From the NCBI GenBank assembly GCA_904502205.1, contig CAJGDR010000048.1:1-7275 (forward strand): a stretch of DNA of 7,275 nucleotides. The letters run 5' to 3'. The notes beneath the pieces are model-generated. The model was given only the letters and a program-made list of their open reading frames with translations, had not been told where the DNA came from and searched no databases. The stretch comes from an uncultured Bacilli bacterium (GTDB lineage: Bacteria > Bacillota_I > Bacilli_A > ML615J-28 > CAG-313). A program made the position numbers and the translations under genes. Shown one piece after another: positions 1 through 6,090 of the stretch; the stretch's first letter is position 1, and each line of letters begins with the position of its first letter.

Positions 1-195
1 ATTTATTATAACTATATGTCTGTTGTTGATACATATCTAAATTTTACAGTTGAATCTTGGGATTATTATATTGGTTATCAAGCTTGGTCACCTTCTATAA
101 TTAGTAATGATGTTGAATCAATTGAAAATATATTGTATACAAAACAAATAGAGTATCAAAATACTCTTGATAATTTAATGAGAAAAACTTCCTAG
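1..195 (+). CDS. C-terminal end of an unrecognised protein (partial at 5' end)
   Basis: Frame 1 is open from the first base of the window to a TAG at 193-195, giving 64 visible residues. I do not recognise the family. The peptide is polar and aromatic-rich (several Tyr and Trp, for example VESWDYYIGYQAW near residues 17-29) and ends in a predicted helix of acidic and amide residues (about 39-60), with no membrane segment. This composition would suit the end of a secreted or surface-exposed protein, but that is only inference. The immediate intrinsic terminator supports a true gene end. The gene is separated from the following operon by that terminator and a new promoter, so a functional link to the exporter is not implied. 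The only Met codons in the visible part are internal (codons 6 and 60), so the start probably lies upstream of the window. Confidence 0.7.
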   Translation: MYYNYMSVVDTYLNFTVESWDYYIGYQAWSPSIISNDVESIENILYTKQIEYQNTLDNLMRKTS

Positions 196-222
196 AGATA
201 GCGTAAGCTATCTCTATTTTTT
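193..222 (+). terminator. Intrinsic terminator of the upstream partial gene
   Basis: A perfect 10-bp stem (193-202 pairing with 207-216, inner arm AGAGATAGC) closes a GTAA tetraloop (203-206) and is followed by six T residues (217-222). The TAG stop codon of the upstream gene (193-195) is the base of the left arm, so the ribosome finishes on the hairpin itself. The stem contains four G-C pairs in a very AT-rich setting and there is no matching A-run on the left, so it should work mainly on the + strand. Confidence 0.88.
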
Positions 223-249
223 ATATTTAAAAGATAAAAAGCATAAATG

Positions 250-261
250 TTGCGCGCGCAA
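250..261. promoter_or_regulatory. Perfect 12-bp GC-rich palindrome over the -35 box, candidate operator
   Basis: TTGCGCGCGCAA equals its own reverse complement over all 12 bases and is the most GC-rich block I see in the intergenic DNA of this window. It covers the -35 hexamer of the exporter promoter and the first 6 bases of the spacer, so a bound dimeric repressor would block RNA polymerase. Symmetric sites at this position are typical for MarR, TetR or GntR type regulators of efflux operons, but none of these genes is in the window and the site matches no operator I can name. It lacks a loop and a T-run, so it is not a terminator. Confidence 0.55.
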
Positions 262-278
262 TAAAAAAGTTGTATAAT
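250..278 (+). promoter_or_regulatory. Promoter of the ABC exporter operon
   Basis: A perfect -10 box TATAAT lies at 273-278. Seventeen bases upstream, TTGCGC at 250-255 occupies the -35 position but matches only the TTG half of TTGACA, so basal strength may be modest. No TGn extension is present: TG sits directly against the -10 box at 271-272. Expected transcription start is near 285, giving a leader of only about 20 bases before the ATG at 307, with GGAGGTGA (293-300) as ribosome binding site 6 bases from the start. The leader is too short for a BmrB-like attenuation peptide, so any control should be at the promoter, where a palindrome covers the -35 region. Confidence 0.72.
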
Positions 279-306
279 ATTGTCTATATAATGGAGGTGA
301 TTATAA

Positions 307-2043
307 ATGGGCAGATTTAAATCCATTAAATGGTTTCTTAAAAAGAGCTGGTATAAATATGTAATTTGTATAATTCTTACAATTGTATCAGTGTTATTAG
401 ATGTAGTAAAACCAAAACTTGTTGGTCAAGTTATTGATTTAATTGGATTATCAGAAATAACATTTGCAAACTTCAAAATGTTAATGATAATTATTGTAGT
501 AGTATTTGCAGCTCGTTTTATTGTAAGTATTTTTAAAAGAATTGTTTCAGGACATTTATTCCATTCAATCTATTATGAATTAAAAATTAGATTTATGAAT
601 AAAGTTCTTATTCAAGATTCAACTTTCTTCACTAAACACCATTCAGGTGATTTAATGAATAGAGCTACTGCTGATACTTTCCAAATGTCAAATAATAGTA
701 CACAGTTTTTGTTTAGTATATTAGAAGTATTATTAATGATTGCTTTTTCAGCAATTATGATGTTTTCAATTCATCCACTACTTTCAATATATTCGATTAT
801 TCCACTACCTTTTATTTTCTTAGTAGTATATAAGATTCGTCCATATATATCTAAAAACTGGCGACTTGTAAGAAGAAAGAACAGTGAGCTTTCGGATATA
901 ACAATGGAAAGTGTTCAACATGTTAAATTAATTAGATCATTTGTTAATGAAGAAAAAGATTATAATAGATTAGATAAAGTTGCTAAAGAATGTTATGACA
1001 TTGAAAAGAAAGCTGTTTATTTAAGATCAGTATTTGGTCCAACTTTTAGATTATGTACTATCATTAGTCAGATGGTAGCGTTCATCTTTGGATCATTTTG
1101 TGTAATGAATCAAGAAATCACAGTTGGTGAATTAATTACCTTTAATTTATATTTAGCTCAATTTTCTAATCCAATGATTCAACTTGGAAATCAAATGGCA
1201 ATGTTTGTTCAAAGTAAAGTTGCGTTTGATCGTATAAACGAAATTATGGACTCTTTACCTGACGTTTTAGATCAAAAGAATGCAAAAGATATCGAAACAT
1301 TTAATCAAATTAAATTTGATAACTTTACATTTAGATATCCTGAAACTGATATTGATATTTTAAATAATTTTAATTTAACAATTAATAAAGGTGAAACAAT
1401 CGGAATTGTTGGCAAAACTGGTTGTGGTAAAACTACTTTAATTAAACAATTCTTAAGACAATATCCAGCAAGTGATAATTTAACTTTTGATAATAAATCA
1501 GTTAATGAAATCACTAAAGCTAGTGTTCGTAGTTTAGTGGCTTATGTTCCTCAAGAACATGCTTTATTCTCACGAACAATTGAACAAAACTTAGAAATTG
1601 GTAAAAACAAAGAATCTAGTCTTTCAATGGACGATGCAATATTAATGGCTGATTTTAAAAAAGATATAGATTTTTTACCAGATGGATTAAATACAATTGT
1701 TGGTGAATATGGTGTTACATTATCAGGTGGTCAAAAACAAAGATTATCAATTGCAAGAGCCCTTTATAAAGACTCCGAAATCTTAATTCTTGATGATTCT
1801 TTAAGTGCAGTTGATGGAACAACTGAAGCAAACATCATTAGAAATTTAAAGAAAATTAGAAATAATAAAACTAATATTATTGTTGCACATAGACTAAGTG
1901 CGGTTGAACATGCCGACAAGATTGTTGTTATTGAAAATGGTAGTGTTCAAGAAATTGGAACACATGCTGATTTAATGAACAATAAAGGATGGTACTATGA
2001 ACAATATCAAAAACAACTAATGGGAGGTGAAGATAATGAGTAA
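307..2043 (+). CDS. bmrC: Heterodimeric multidrug-type ABC exporter, subunit with the degenerate catalytic site (BmrC/YheI-like)
   Basis: This 578-residue protein is an ABC half-transporter, close to the length of B. subtilis BmrC (about 585). The N-terminal half is a type I exporter membrane domain with six predicted helices (roughly 17-40, 57-78, 134-155, 158-178, 245-268, 273-295). The ATPase domain starts near 335: Walker A GKTGCGKTT (369-377), Q-loop Q416, intact signature LSGGQ (472-476), Walker B ILILD ending at D496, D-loop SAVD (500-503), switch His H528. The residue after Walker B is D497, not the catalytic Glu, and the string LDDSLSAVD is typical of the non-catalytic member of heterodimeric exporters (BmrC, TM287, LmrC). 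The pair should export hydrophobic or amphipathic compounds from the membrane, coupled to ATP hydrolysis; the actual substrate is unknown. The ATG at 307 has GGAGGTGA 6 bases upstream. The gene overlaps its partner by 8 bases. MdlA would be an alternative label for the same family. Confidence 0.93.
   Translation: MGRFKSIKWFLKKSWYKYVICIILTIVSVLLDVVKPKLVGQVIDLIGLSEITFANFKMLMIIIVVVFAARFIVSIFKRIVSGHLFHSIYYELKIRFMNKVLIQDSTFFTKHHSGDLMNRATADTFQMSNNSTQFLFSILEVLLMIAFSAIMMFSIHPLLSIYSIIPLPFIFLVVYKIRPYISKNWRLVRRKNSELSDITMESVQHVKLIRSFVNEEKDYNRLDKVAKECYDIEKKAVYLRSVFGPTFRLCTIISQMVAFIFGSFCVMNQEITVGELITFNLYLAQFSNPMIQLGNQMAMFVQSKVAFDRINEIMDSLPDVLDQKNAKDIETFNQIKFDNFTFRYPETDIDILNNFNLTINKGETIGIVGKTGCGKTTLIKQFLRQYPASDNLTFDNKSVNEITKASVRSLVAYVPQEHALFSRTIEQNLEIGKNKESSLSMDDAILMADFKKDIDFLPDGLNTIVGEYGVTLSGGQKQRLSIARALYKDSEILILDDSLSAVDGTTEANIIRNLKKIRNNKTNIIVAHRLSAVEHADKIVVIENGSVQEIGTHADLMNNKGWYYEQYQKQLMGGEDNE
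2022..2030 (+). promoter_or_regulatory. Ribosome binding site that fixes the start of the second ABC gene
   Basis: GGGAGGTGA lies inside the last codons of the upstream gene, 5 bases before ATG 2036. A GTG in the same frame at 2027-2029 would lengthen the protein by 3 residues, but it is part of this Shine-Dalgarno sequence itself and has no site of its own. The ATG at 2036 is therefore the start, giving an 8-base ATGAGTAA overlap with the upstream stop codon and likely translational coupling, as suits subunits made in equal amounts. Confidence 0.85.
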
Positions 2044-4057
2044 GAACGATCGTTATCAAAATTATCCACCAGAAGTCGTATTAAAACGTGTTGTTAAATA
2101 TGCTTGGAAAAGTCGTGTATTAATTGGACTTTCATTATTGTTTTTAACAATTTATACTGTATTAGAATTATTCCAACCAATGCTAGTAAGTAAATTACTT
2201 GATGATTATTTACTTAGTGTTCAAACTACTTGGGAAAAAGCTGGTGATGAAGTTTTATTTGATGGTAATTATTACCAAAAGAAAACTGAAACAAGTGATC
2301 CAAATAATTTATATACAATTGTTTATTATGATTCAAAATATATCTTAGTTGATGGTGAAGTTTTAAAAGAAAATATTGTTGGTTGTCAAGAAACTGAAAC
2401 ACCAAATATTTTATCTATTGAACTTGCTGAAACAAAAGTTAATGGAAGAATACTAAACAAAGACGAACTTAAATGTTTCTTTAATCCAGTAATTCCATTA
2501 ATTATTAAAGTAATTATTATATATGCAATTCTTACAATTTTGATTACAATTTTAAGATTCTTCCAAAATATTTTCTTTGAAAATGCTTCAATGCGATTAA
2601 CGCTTGATATGCGAAGAAGTGCATTTGATAAACTAAATCGTCTTCCAATGAATTATTTTGTACAAGAACCAAGTGGTAAAATTGTAACAAAGATTATCTC
2701 CGATTCAGAGGGTGTTCGCGGATTATATTCAGTTATCTTCCAAATTATTGCTGCTGTGATATCCCTTGTTATGGTGCTAGCTGCATTATTCCTTGCTGAA
2801 TGGAAACTTGCCCTAATTTGTATTTGTGTTACTCCAATCATCTTATTATGGATGACAGTTTATAGAAAAGTAAATAATAAATATCACCATAAGATTAGAG
2901 AAATGAATTCAATCATTAATGCTAATATGGCTCAATATGTTGGTGGTATGGAAATTATCCAACAGTTTGAAAAAGAAGAACAAATGCATGATGAATATGA
3001 TAAATTATTAAAAACAAATTATCGTAATAAAATGAATGCATTAAAAATTAATTCAGTTTTTGGTGGTGAACTTTTAGGTTTAATCAGAAATGCTTTAACA
3101 GCTTTAGTAATCTTCTATTTTGGAAGAAATATTTTACATGGTAGTTCTGTAATTAGTGCAGGTTTATTATATTTATATGTTACATACATTGAACGTATTG
3201 TAGATCCAATTATGATGATCTTTGCTAATTTAAATTCACTTGAAGATTCGTTTGTTGCGTCTTCTAGAATATTTGATTTGTTAGATCAACCTGAAGATTT
3301 ATATTTAGGATTTAATGAAAAACCAAACTTCAAAGGTGATGTTGAATTTAAGAACATAACATTTAGTTATGACTTGGAAAATCCAGTACTTAAAGATGTT
3401 TCATTTAAAGTAAAAAGTGGAGACTTTATTGGTCTTGCTGGTCACACAGGTTCAGGTAAAACAACAATTATGACATTACTTCAAAGATTTTATGATTTAC
3501 AAGAAGGTCAAATATTAATTGATGGCGTTGACTTTATGGAATATACTAAACAAGAAATTCGTAGTAATATTGGTTATGTAATTCAAGAACCAGCAATCTT
3601 TTCTGGAACTATTAAATCAAATATTACAATGAATGAAGAATTTAGTGACGAAGAAGTAGAAAAAGTTTTATTAATGATTGGTGCAGAAAAATTTGTTAAT
3701 GGCTTTACAAAAGGTATTCATACAGAACTTGATCACTTAGGTTCTAACCTTTCAACTGGTGAAAAACAATTATTGTCATTTGCTAGAATCTTATTAAGAG
3801 ATCCAAAAATTATAATCCTTGATGAAGCAACAGCAAATATTGATACACAAACTGAGTCAATTATTCAAAATGCACTAGCTGTTCTTGCTAAAGGCAGAAC
3901 AACATTTGTTGTAGCACATAGACTTTCAACAATTCAACATGCTAATCAAATATATGTATTAAATGCAGGACAAATTGCAGAACACGGTACACATGAAGAA
4001 TTATATAATGCTAACGGATATTATCGTAGCATGTATGATGCACAGTTTAAGAAATAA
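2036..4057 (+). CDS. bmrD: Heterodimeric multidrug-type ABC exporter, catalytic subunit with extracellular insert (BmrD/YheH-like)
   Basis: From ATG 2036 the protein has 673 residues, the same length as I recall for B. subtilis BmrD. Predicted helix 1 (about 27-50) is followed by an unusual polar insert (about 57-150) before helix 2 (about 150-178); helices 3-6 lie near 228-252, 254-276, 340-365 and 372-398. The insert should be outside the cell, like the extracellular domain of BmrD, and holds two cysteines (C117, C147) that could form a disulfide. The ATPase domain shows Walker A GHTGSGKTT (469-477), Q-loop Q517, Walker B IIILD with D596 followed by the catalytic E597, and H628. Its signature is LSTGE (572-576) instead of LSGGQ. 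Paired with the upstream subunit this gives one consensus ATP site (its own Walker motifs with the partner's LSGGQ) and one degenerate site. Order and overlap match bmrC-bmrD. MdlB is a looser alternative, but MdlB-type proteins lack this insert. Confidence 0.93.
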   Translation: MSKNDRYQNYPPEVVLKRVVKYAWKSRVLIGLSLLFLTIYTVLELFQPMLVSKLLDDYLLSVQTTWEKAGDEVLFDGNYYQKKTETSDPNNLYTIVYYDSKYILVDGEVLKENIVGCQETETPNILSIELAETKVNGRILNKDELKCFFNPVIPLIIKVIIIYAILTILITILRFFQNIFFENASMRLTLDMRRSAFDKLNRLPMNYFVQEPSGKIVTKIISDSEGVRGLYSVIFQIIAAVISLVMVLAALFLAEWKLALICICVTPIILLWMTVYRKVNNKYHHKIREMNSIINANMAQYVGGMEIIQQFEKEEQMHDEYDKLLKTNYRNKMNALKINSVFGGELLGLIRNALTALVIFYFGRNILHGSSVISAGLLYLYVTYIERIVDPIMMIFANLNSLEDSFVASSRIFDLLDQPEDLYLGFNEKPNFKGDVEFKNITFSYDLENPVLKDVSFKVKSGDFIGLAGHTGSGKTTIMTLLQRFYDLQEGQILIDGVDFMEYTKQEIRSNIGYVIQEPAIFSGTIKSNITMNEEFSDEEVEKVLLMIGAEKFVNGFTKGIHTELDHLGSNLSTGEKQLLSFARILLRDPKIIILDEATANIDTQTESIIQNALAVLAKGRTTFVVAHRLSTIQHANQIYVLNAGQIAEHGTHEELYNANGYYRSMYDAQFKK

Positions 4058-4066
4058 GGTATATAT

Positions 4067-4546
4067 ATGGAACATAAAATTAGATATGCTAATATTAATG
4101 ATATTGATAAAATAATTTACTTTATTACTGAACTTGCAATCTATGAAAAAATGTTAGATGAAGTTGTTGTAACAAAAGAGTTAATTAAAAAATGGCTATT
4201 TGAAGATAAAATTGCTGAAGTTATATTTGTTACTGAAAATGATATTGAAGTTGGTTTCGCATTATTCTTCCATAATTATTCAACGTTTGTTGGACGTGCA
4301 GGTATTTATTTAGAAGACTTATATGTCTTACCTGAATACAGACATAAAGGATATGGTAAAGCATTAATTAAAAAGCTTGCTAATATCTGTATTGAAAGAC
4401 AATGTGGTAGATTTGAATGGTGTTGTCTTAACTGGAATAAGCCAAGTATTGATTTTTATTTATCACTAGGAGCAAAACCTATGTCTGATTGGACAACATA
4501 TCGATTAGATGGAGAGGCTTTACTAAATCTAACAAAAGAAAAATAA
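4067..4546 (+). CDS. GNAT N-acetyltransferase, SSAT-like (diamine/spermidine N1-acetyltransferase type)
   Basis: This 159-residue cytoplasmic enzyme has the full GNAT fold and about the length of the SSAT/thialysine acetyltransferase branch (near 170). Visible marks are the N-terminal strand and helix (RYANINDIDKI, 6-16), strand 4 YLEDLYVLPEYR (81-92), the acetyl-CoA pyrophosphate loop RHKGYG (92-97), and NKPSIDFYLSLGA (124-136), in which Y131 is placed as the general acid of SSAT. The acidic E83-D84 pair matches the YLED motif of amine-binding SSATs. It would transfer acetyl from acetyl-CoA to a primary amine, plausibly a polyamine or amine-bearing drug; the substrate is inferred. The gene starts 9 bases after the ABC gene, with a weak AAGG site (4056-4059) overlapping the preceding stop, so it is the third cistron of that operon and a terminator follows at once. 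Co-expression with an exporter suggests a detoxification role. Low TGA or rare-codon anomalies are not evident. Confidence 0.88.
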   Translation: MEHKIRYANINDIDKIIYFITELAIYEKMLDEVVVTKELIKKWLFEDKIAEVIFVTENDIEVGFALFFHNYSTFVGRAGIYLEDLYVLPEYRHKGYGKALIKKLANICIERQCGRFEWCCLNWNKPSIDFYLSLGAKPMSDWTTYRLDGEALLNLTKEK

Positions 4547-4573
4547 AGTGCAAGTTTTGCACTTTATTTTTTT
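4541..4573 (+). terminator. Intrinsic terminator of the ABC exporter-acetyltransferase operon
   Basis: A 13-bp perfect stem (4541-4553 with 4557-4569, core AAAGTGCAA) closes a 3-base GTT loop and runs into a T tract (4567-4573). The TAA stop codon of the acetyltransferase gene (4544-4546) lies within the left arm. The T tract also supplies the first bases of the next promoter's -35 box. The left arm begins in an A-rich run, so weak termination of opposite-strand transcripts is also possible. Confidence 0.92.
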
Positions 4574-4599
4574 ACAATATTTTAGAAATGTGATATAAT
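4571..4599 (+). promoter_or_regulatory. Promoter of the MATE efflux gene
   Basis: TTTACA (4571-4576, five of six matches to the -35 consensus) is followed by a 17-base spacer and TATAAT (4594-4599). TGA directly before the -10 box gives the extended form TGATATAAT (4591-4599). Expected start is near 4606, leaving a leader of about 30 bases with a GAGG ribosome binding site at 4624-4627, 8 bases before the ATG. It looks like a strong housekeeping promoter, so the MATE gene need not depend on read-through from the ABC operon. Confidence 0.85.
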
Positions 4600-4635
4600 A
4601 TATATATACTAATAGACAACTTCGAGGCGAAAAAT

Positions 4636-6015
4636 ATGAATAATAAAGAATATTTAGGAAAAGAAAAAATAGGAAAATTACTAGTAAAACTAGCAATACC
4701 ATCAGTAATTGCTCAATTAGTAAATATGCTTTATAATATTATTGATAGAATATATATTGGACATATGCCAAACATTGGAAGTACTGCACTAACAGGTGTT
4801 GGTGTATGTTTACCATTAATATTAATAGTTTCAGCATTTGCTGCGCTTGTATCATCTGGCGGAGCACCACGTGCTTCTATTAAAATGGGCCAAAAAGATT
4901 ACCAAGGCGCTGAAGAAATATTAGGTAATTGTTTTGTTTTACAAATCATAATATCAATGATTTTAACAACATTGTTATTAATATTTAATAAACCATTACT
5001 CATGGCATTTGGTGGTAGTAGTAATACAATTGAATATGCTACAAGTTATATGAATATATATGCTATTGGTACATTGTTTGTGCAATTAACACTGGGAATG
5101 AATAGTTTTATTTCATGTCAAGGTTTTACAAAACATAGTATGATTAGTGTTATAATTGGAGCTGTCACTAATATTATTTTAGACCCAATTTTTATATATG
5201 GTTTTAAAATGGGTGTTTCTGGTGCAGCTTTAGCAACTATTTTATCACAAGCTGTTTCAACCATTTGGATATTAAGTTTTTTAAGAAGTAAGCACACTTT
5301 TATTAAACTAAAAAGTGTCTATATGAAATTACAATCAAAAGTAATCATACCTTGTATTTTATTAGGATTAGCAACATTTATTATGCAAGCAAGTGAAAGT
5401 GCGATTGCGATTTGTTTTAATTCATCTCTTCAACATTATGGTGGTGATTTAGAAGTAGGTGCAATGACTATTTTAACAAGTGTTATGCAGTTTGCTATGA
5501 TGCCAATGCAAGGAGTTGCCCAAGGCGCACAACCAATAATTAGTTATAATTATGGTGCGAAAAATAAGTCAAGAGTTGTTTCAATCTTTAAGCTTCTTTT
5601 ATTTGCATGTTTATCGTATTCATTTGTATTATTTATAAGTATAATGATCTTCCCAAAAGGATTTGCCGGAATCTTTACCGATAATCAAGAATTAGTAGAT
5701 TTTGCTTCAAAGATGCTTAGAGTATATTGTGCAGGACTTGGTTTATTTGGAATACAAATTGCTTGTCAAATGACTTTTGTTTCGATTGGAAGTTCAATGA
5801 GCTCGATAATAGTTGCTGTATTTAGAAAATTTATCATCCTAATACCATTAATTTATATTGTACCATTAATGTTAAAAAATAAAATTTTAGGTGTTTATTT
5901 AGCCGAACCACTTGCTGATATATCAGCAGTAATATTTACGACTATCTTATTTATTTTTAAATTTAGAAAGTCATTAGATAAAATCAATGTCGAAAATGAA
6001 CTCATTGAAAATTAA
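4636..6015 (+). CDS. MATE-family multidrug/cation antiporter (MepA-like branch)
   Basis: This 459-residue integral membrane protein has the usual MATE length, with two six-helix halves joined near residues 218-235. Diagnostic motifs are the helix-1 segment NMLYNIIDRIYIG (30-42), NIILDPIFIYGFKMGVSGAALAT ending the first half (179-201, with D183-P184), and QGVAQGAQPIISYNYGA in the second half (292-308), typical of the MepA/VmrA-like group. An acidic residue in predicted helix 7 (E254) lies at about the position of the ion-coupling Glu of NorM, and D37 is an acidic residue in helix 1. The protein should expel cationic or amphipathic drugs in exchange for sodium ions or protons; which ion and which drugs cannot be read from the sequence. 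It has its own promoter, and ends in tandem stops TAA-TAG (6013-6018). I see no clear terminator after it, so transcription may continue into the hydrolase gene. DinF-type annotation is possible but the motifs fit MepA better. Confidence 0.93.
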   Translation: MNNKEYLGKEKIGKLLVKLAIPSVIAQLVNMLYNIIDRIYIGHMPNIGSTALTGVGVCLPLILIVSAFAALVSSGGAPRASIKMGQKDYQGAEEILGNCFVLQIIISMILTTLLLIFNKPLLMAFGGSSNTIEYATSYMNIYAIGTLFVQLTLGMNSFISCQGFTKHSMISVIIGAVTNIILDPIFIYGFKMGVSGAALATILSQAVSTIWILSFLRSKHTFIKLKSVYMKLQSKVIIPCILLGLATFIMQASESAIAICFNSSLQHYGGDLEVGAMTILTSVMQFAMMPMQGVAQGAQPIISYNYGAKNKSRVVSIFKLLLFACLSYSFVLFISIMIFPKGFAGIFTDNQELVDFASKMLRVYCAGLGLFGIQIACQMTFVSIGSSMSSIIVAVFRKFIILIPLIYIVPLMLKNKILGVYLAEPLADISAVIFTTILFIFKFRKSLDKINVENELIEN

Positions 6016-6028
6016 TAGTATTTCTTTT

Positions 6029-6057
6029 TTGACACATATATAAAGTAACGTTATAAT
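6029..6057 (+). promoter_or_regulatory. Consensus sigma-A promoter of the isochorismatase-family gene
   Basis: TTGACA (6029-6034), a spacer of exactly 17 bases and TATAAT (6052-6057) reproduce the sigma-A consensus at all twelve positions. The expected start is near 6064, giving a leader of about 27 bases with GGAGGA (6078-6083) 7 bases from the ATG. The spacer end holds a small palindrome, TAACGTTA (6046-6053), which overlaps the first base pair of the -10 box; at 8 bp it may be chance. Confidence 0.88.
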
Positions 6058-6090
6058 AAATATGTAAAACTATAAACGGAGGAAAAAAAT

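Noticed and set aside
279..306. BmrB-like leader peptide or attenuator ahead of the ABC genes
   Set aside because: The leader from the predicted start site is only about 20 bases and contains no small open frame or alternative hairpins, unlike the B. subtilis bmrBCD locus as I know it.
1305..1514. 69-codon reading frame on the - strand
   Set aside because: It lies antisense to the ATPase domain of the first ABC gene, has no ribosome binding site I can see and resembles no protein family; it is a shadow of the real gene.
2027..2035. GTG start three codons upstream for the second ABC gene
   Set aside because: The GTG is part of the Shine-Dalgarno sequence GGGAGGTGA that serves ATG 2036, and starting at 2036 gives the expected family length of 673 residues.
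2653..2841. 62-codon reading frame on the - strand
   Set aside because: It lies antisense to the membrane domain of the second ABC gene and shows no promoter, ribosome binding site or domain.
4594..4608. Alternating TA tract as a repeat or satellite
   Set aside because: It is short, coincides with the -10 box and start region of the MATE promoter, and is expected by chance in such AT-rich DNA.
6019..6030. T-rich run after the MATE gene as a terminator
   Set aside because: No stable hairpin precedes it: the best candidate, AATGA/TCATT at 5995-6006, has a 2-base loop and is too weak. The run instead contributes the first two bases of the TTGACA box.
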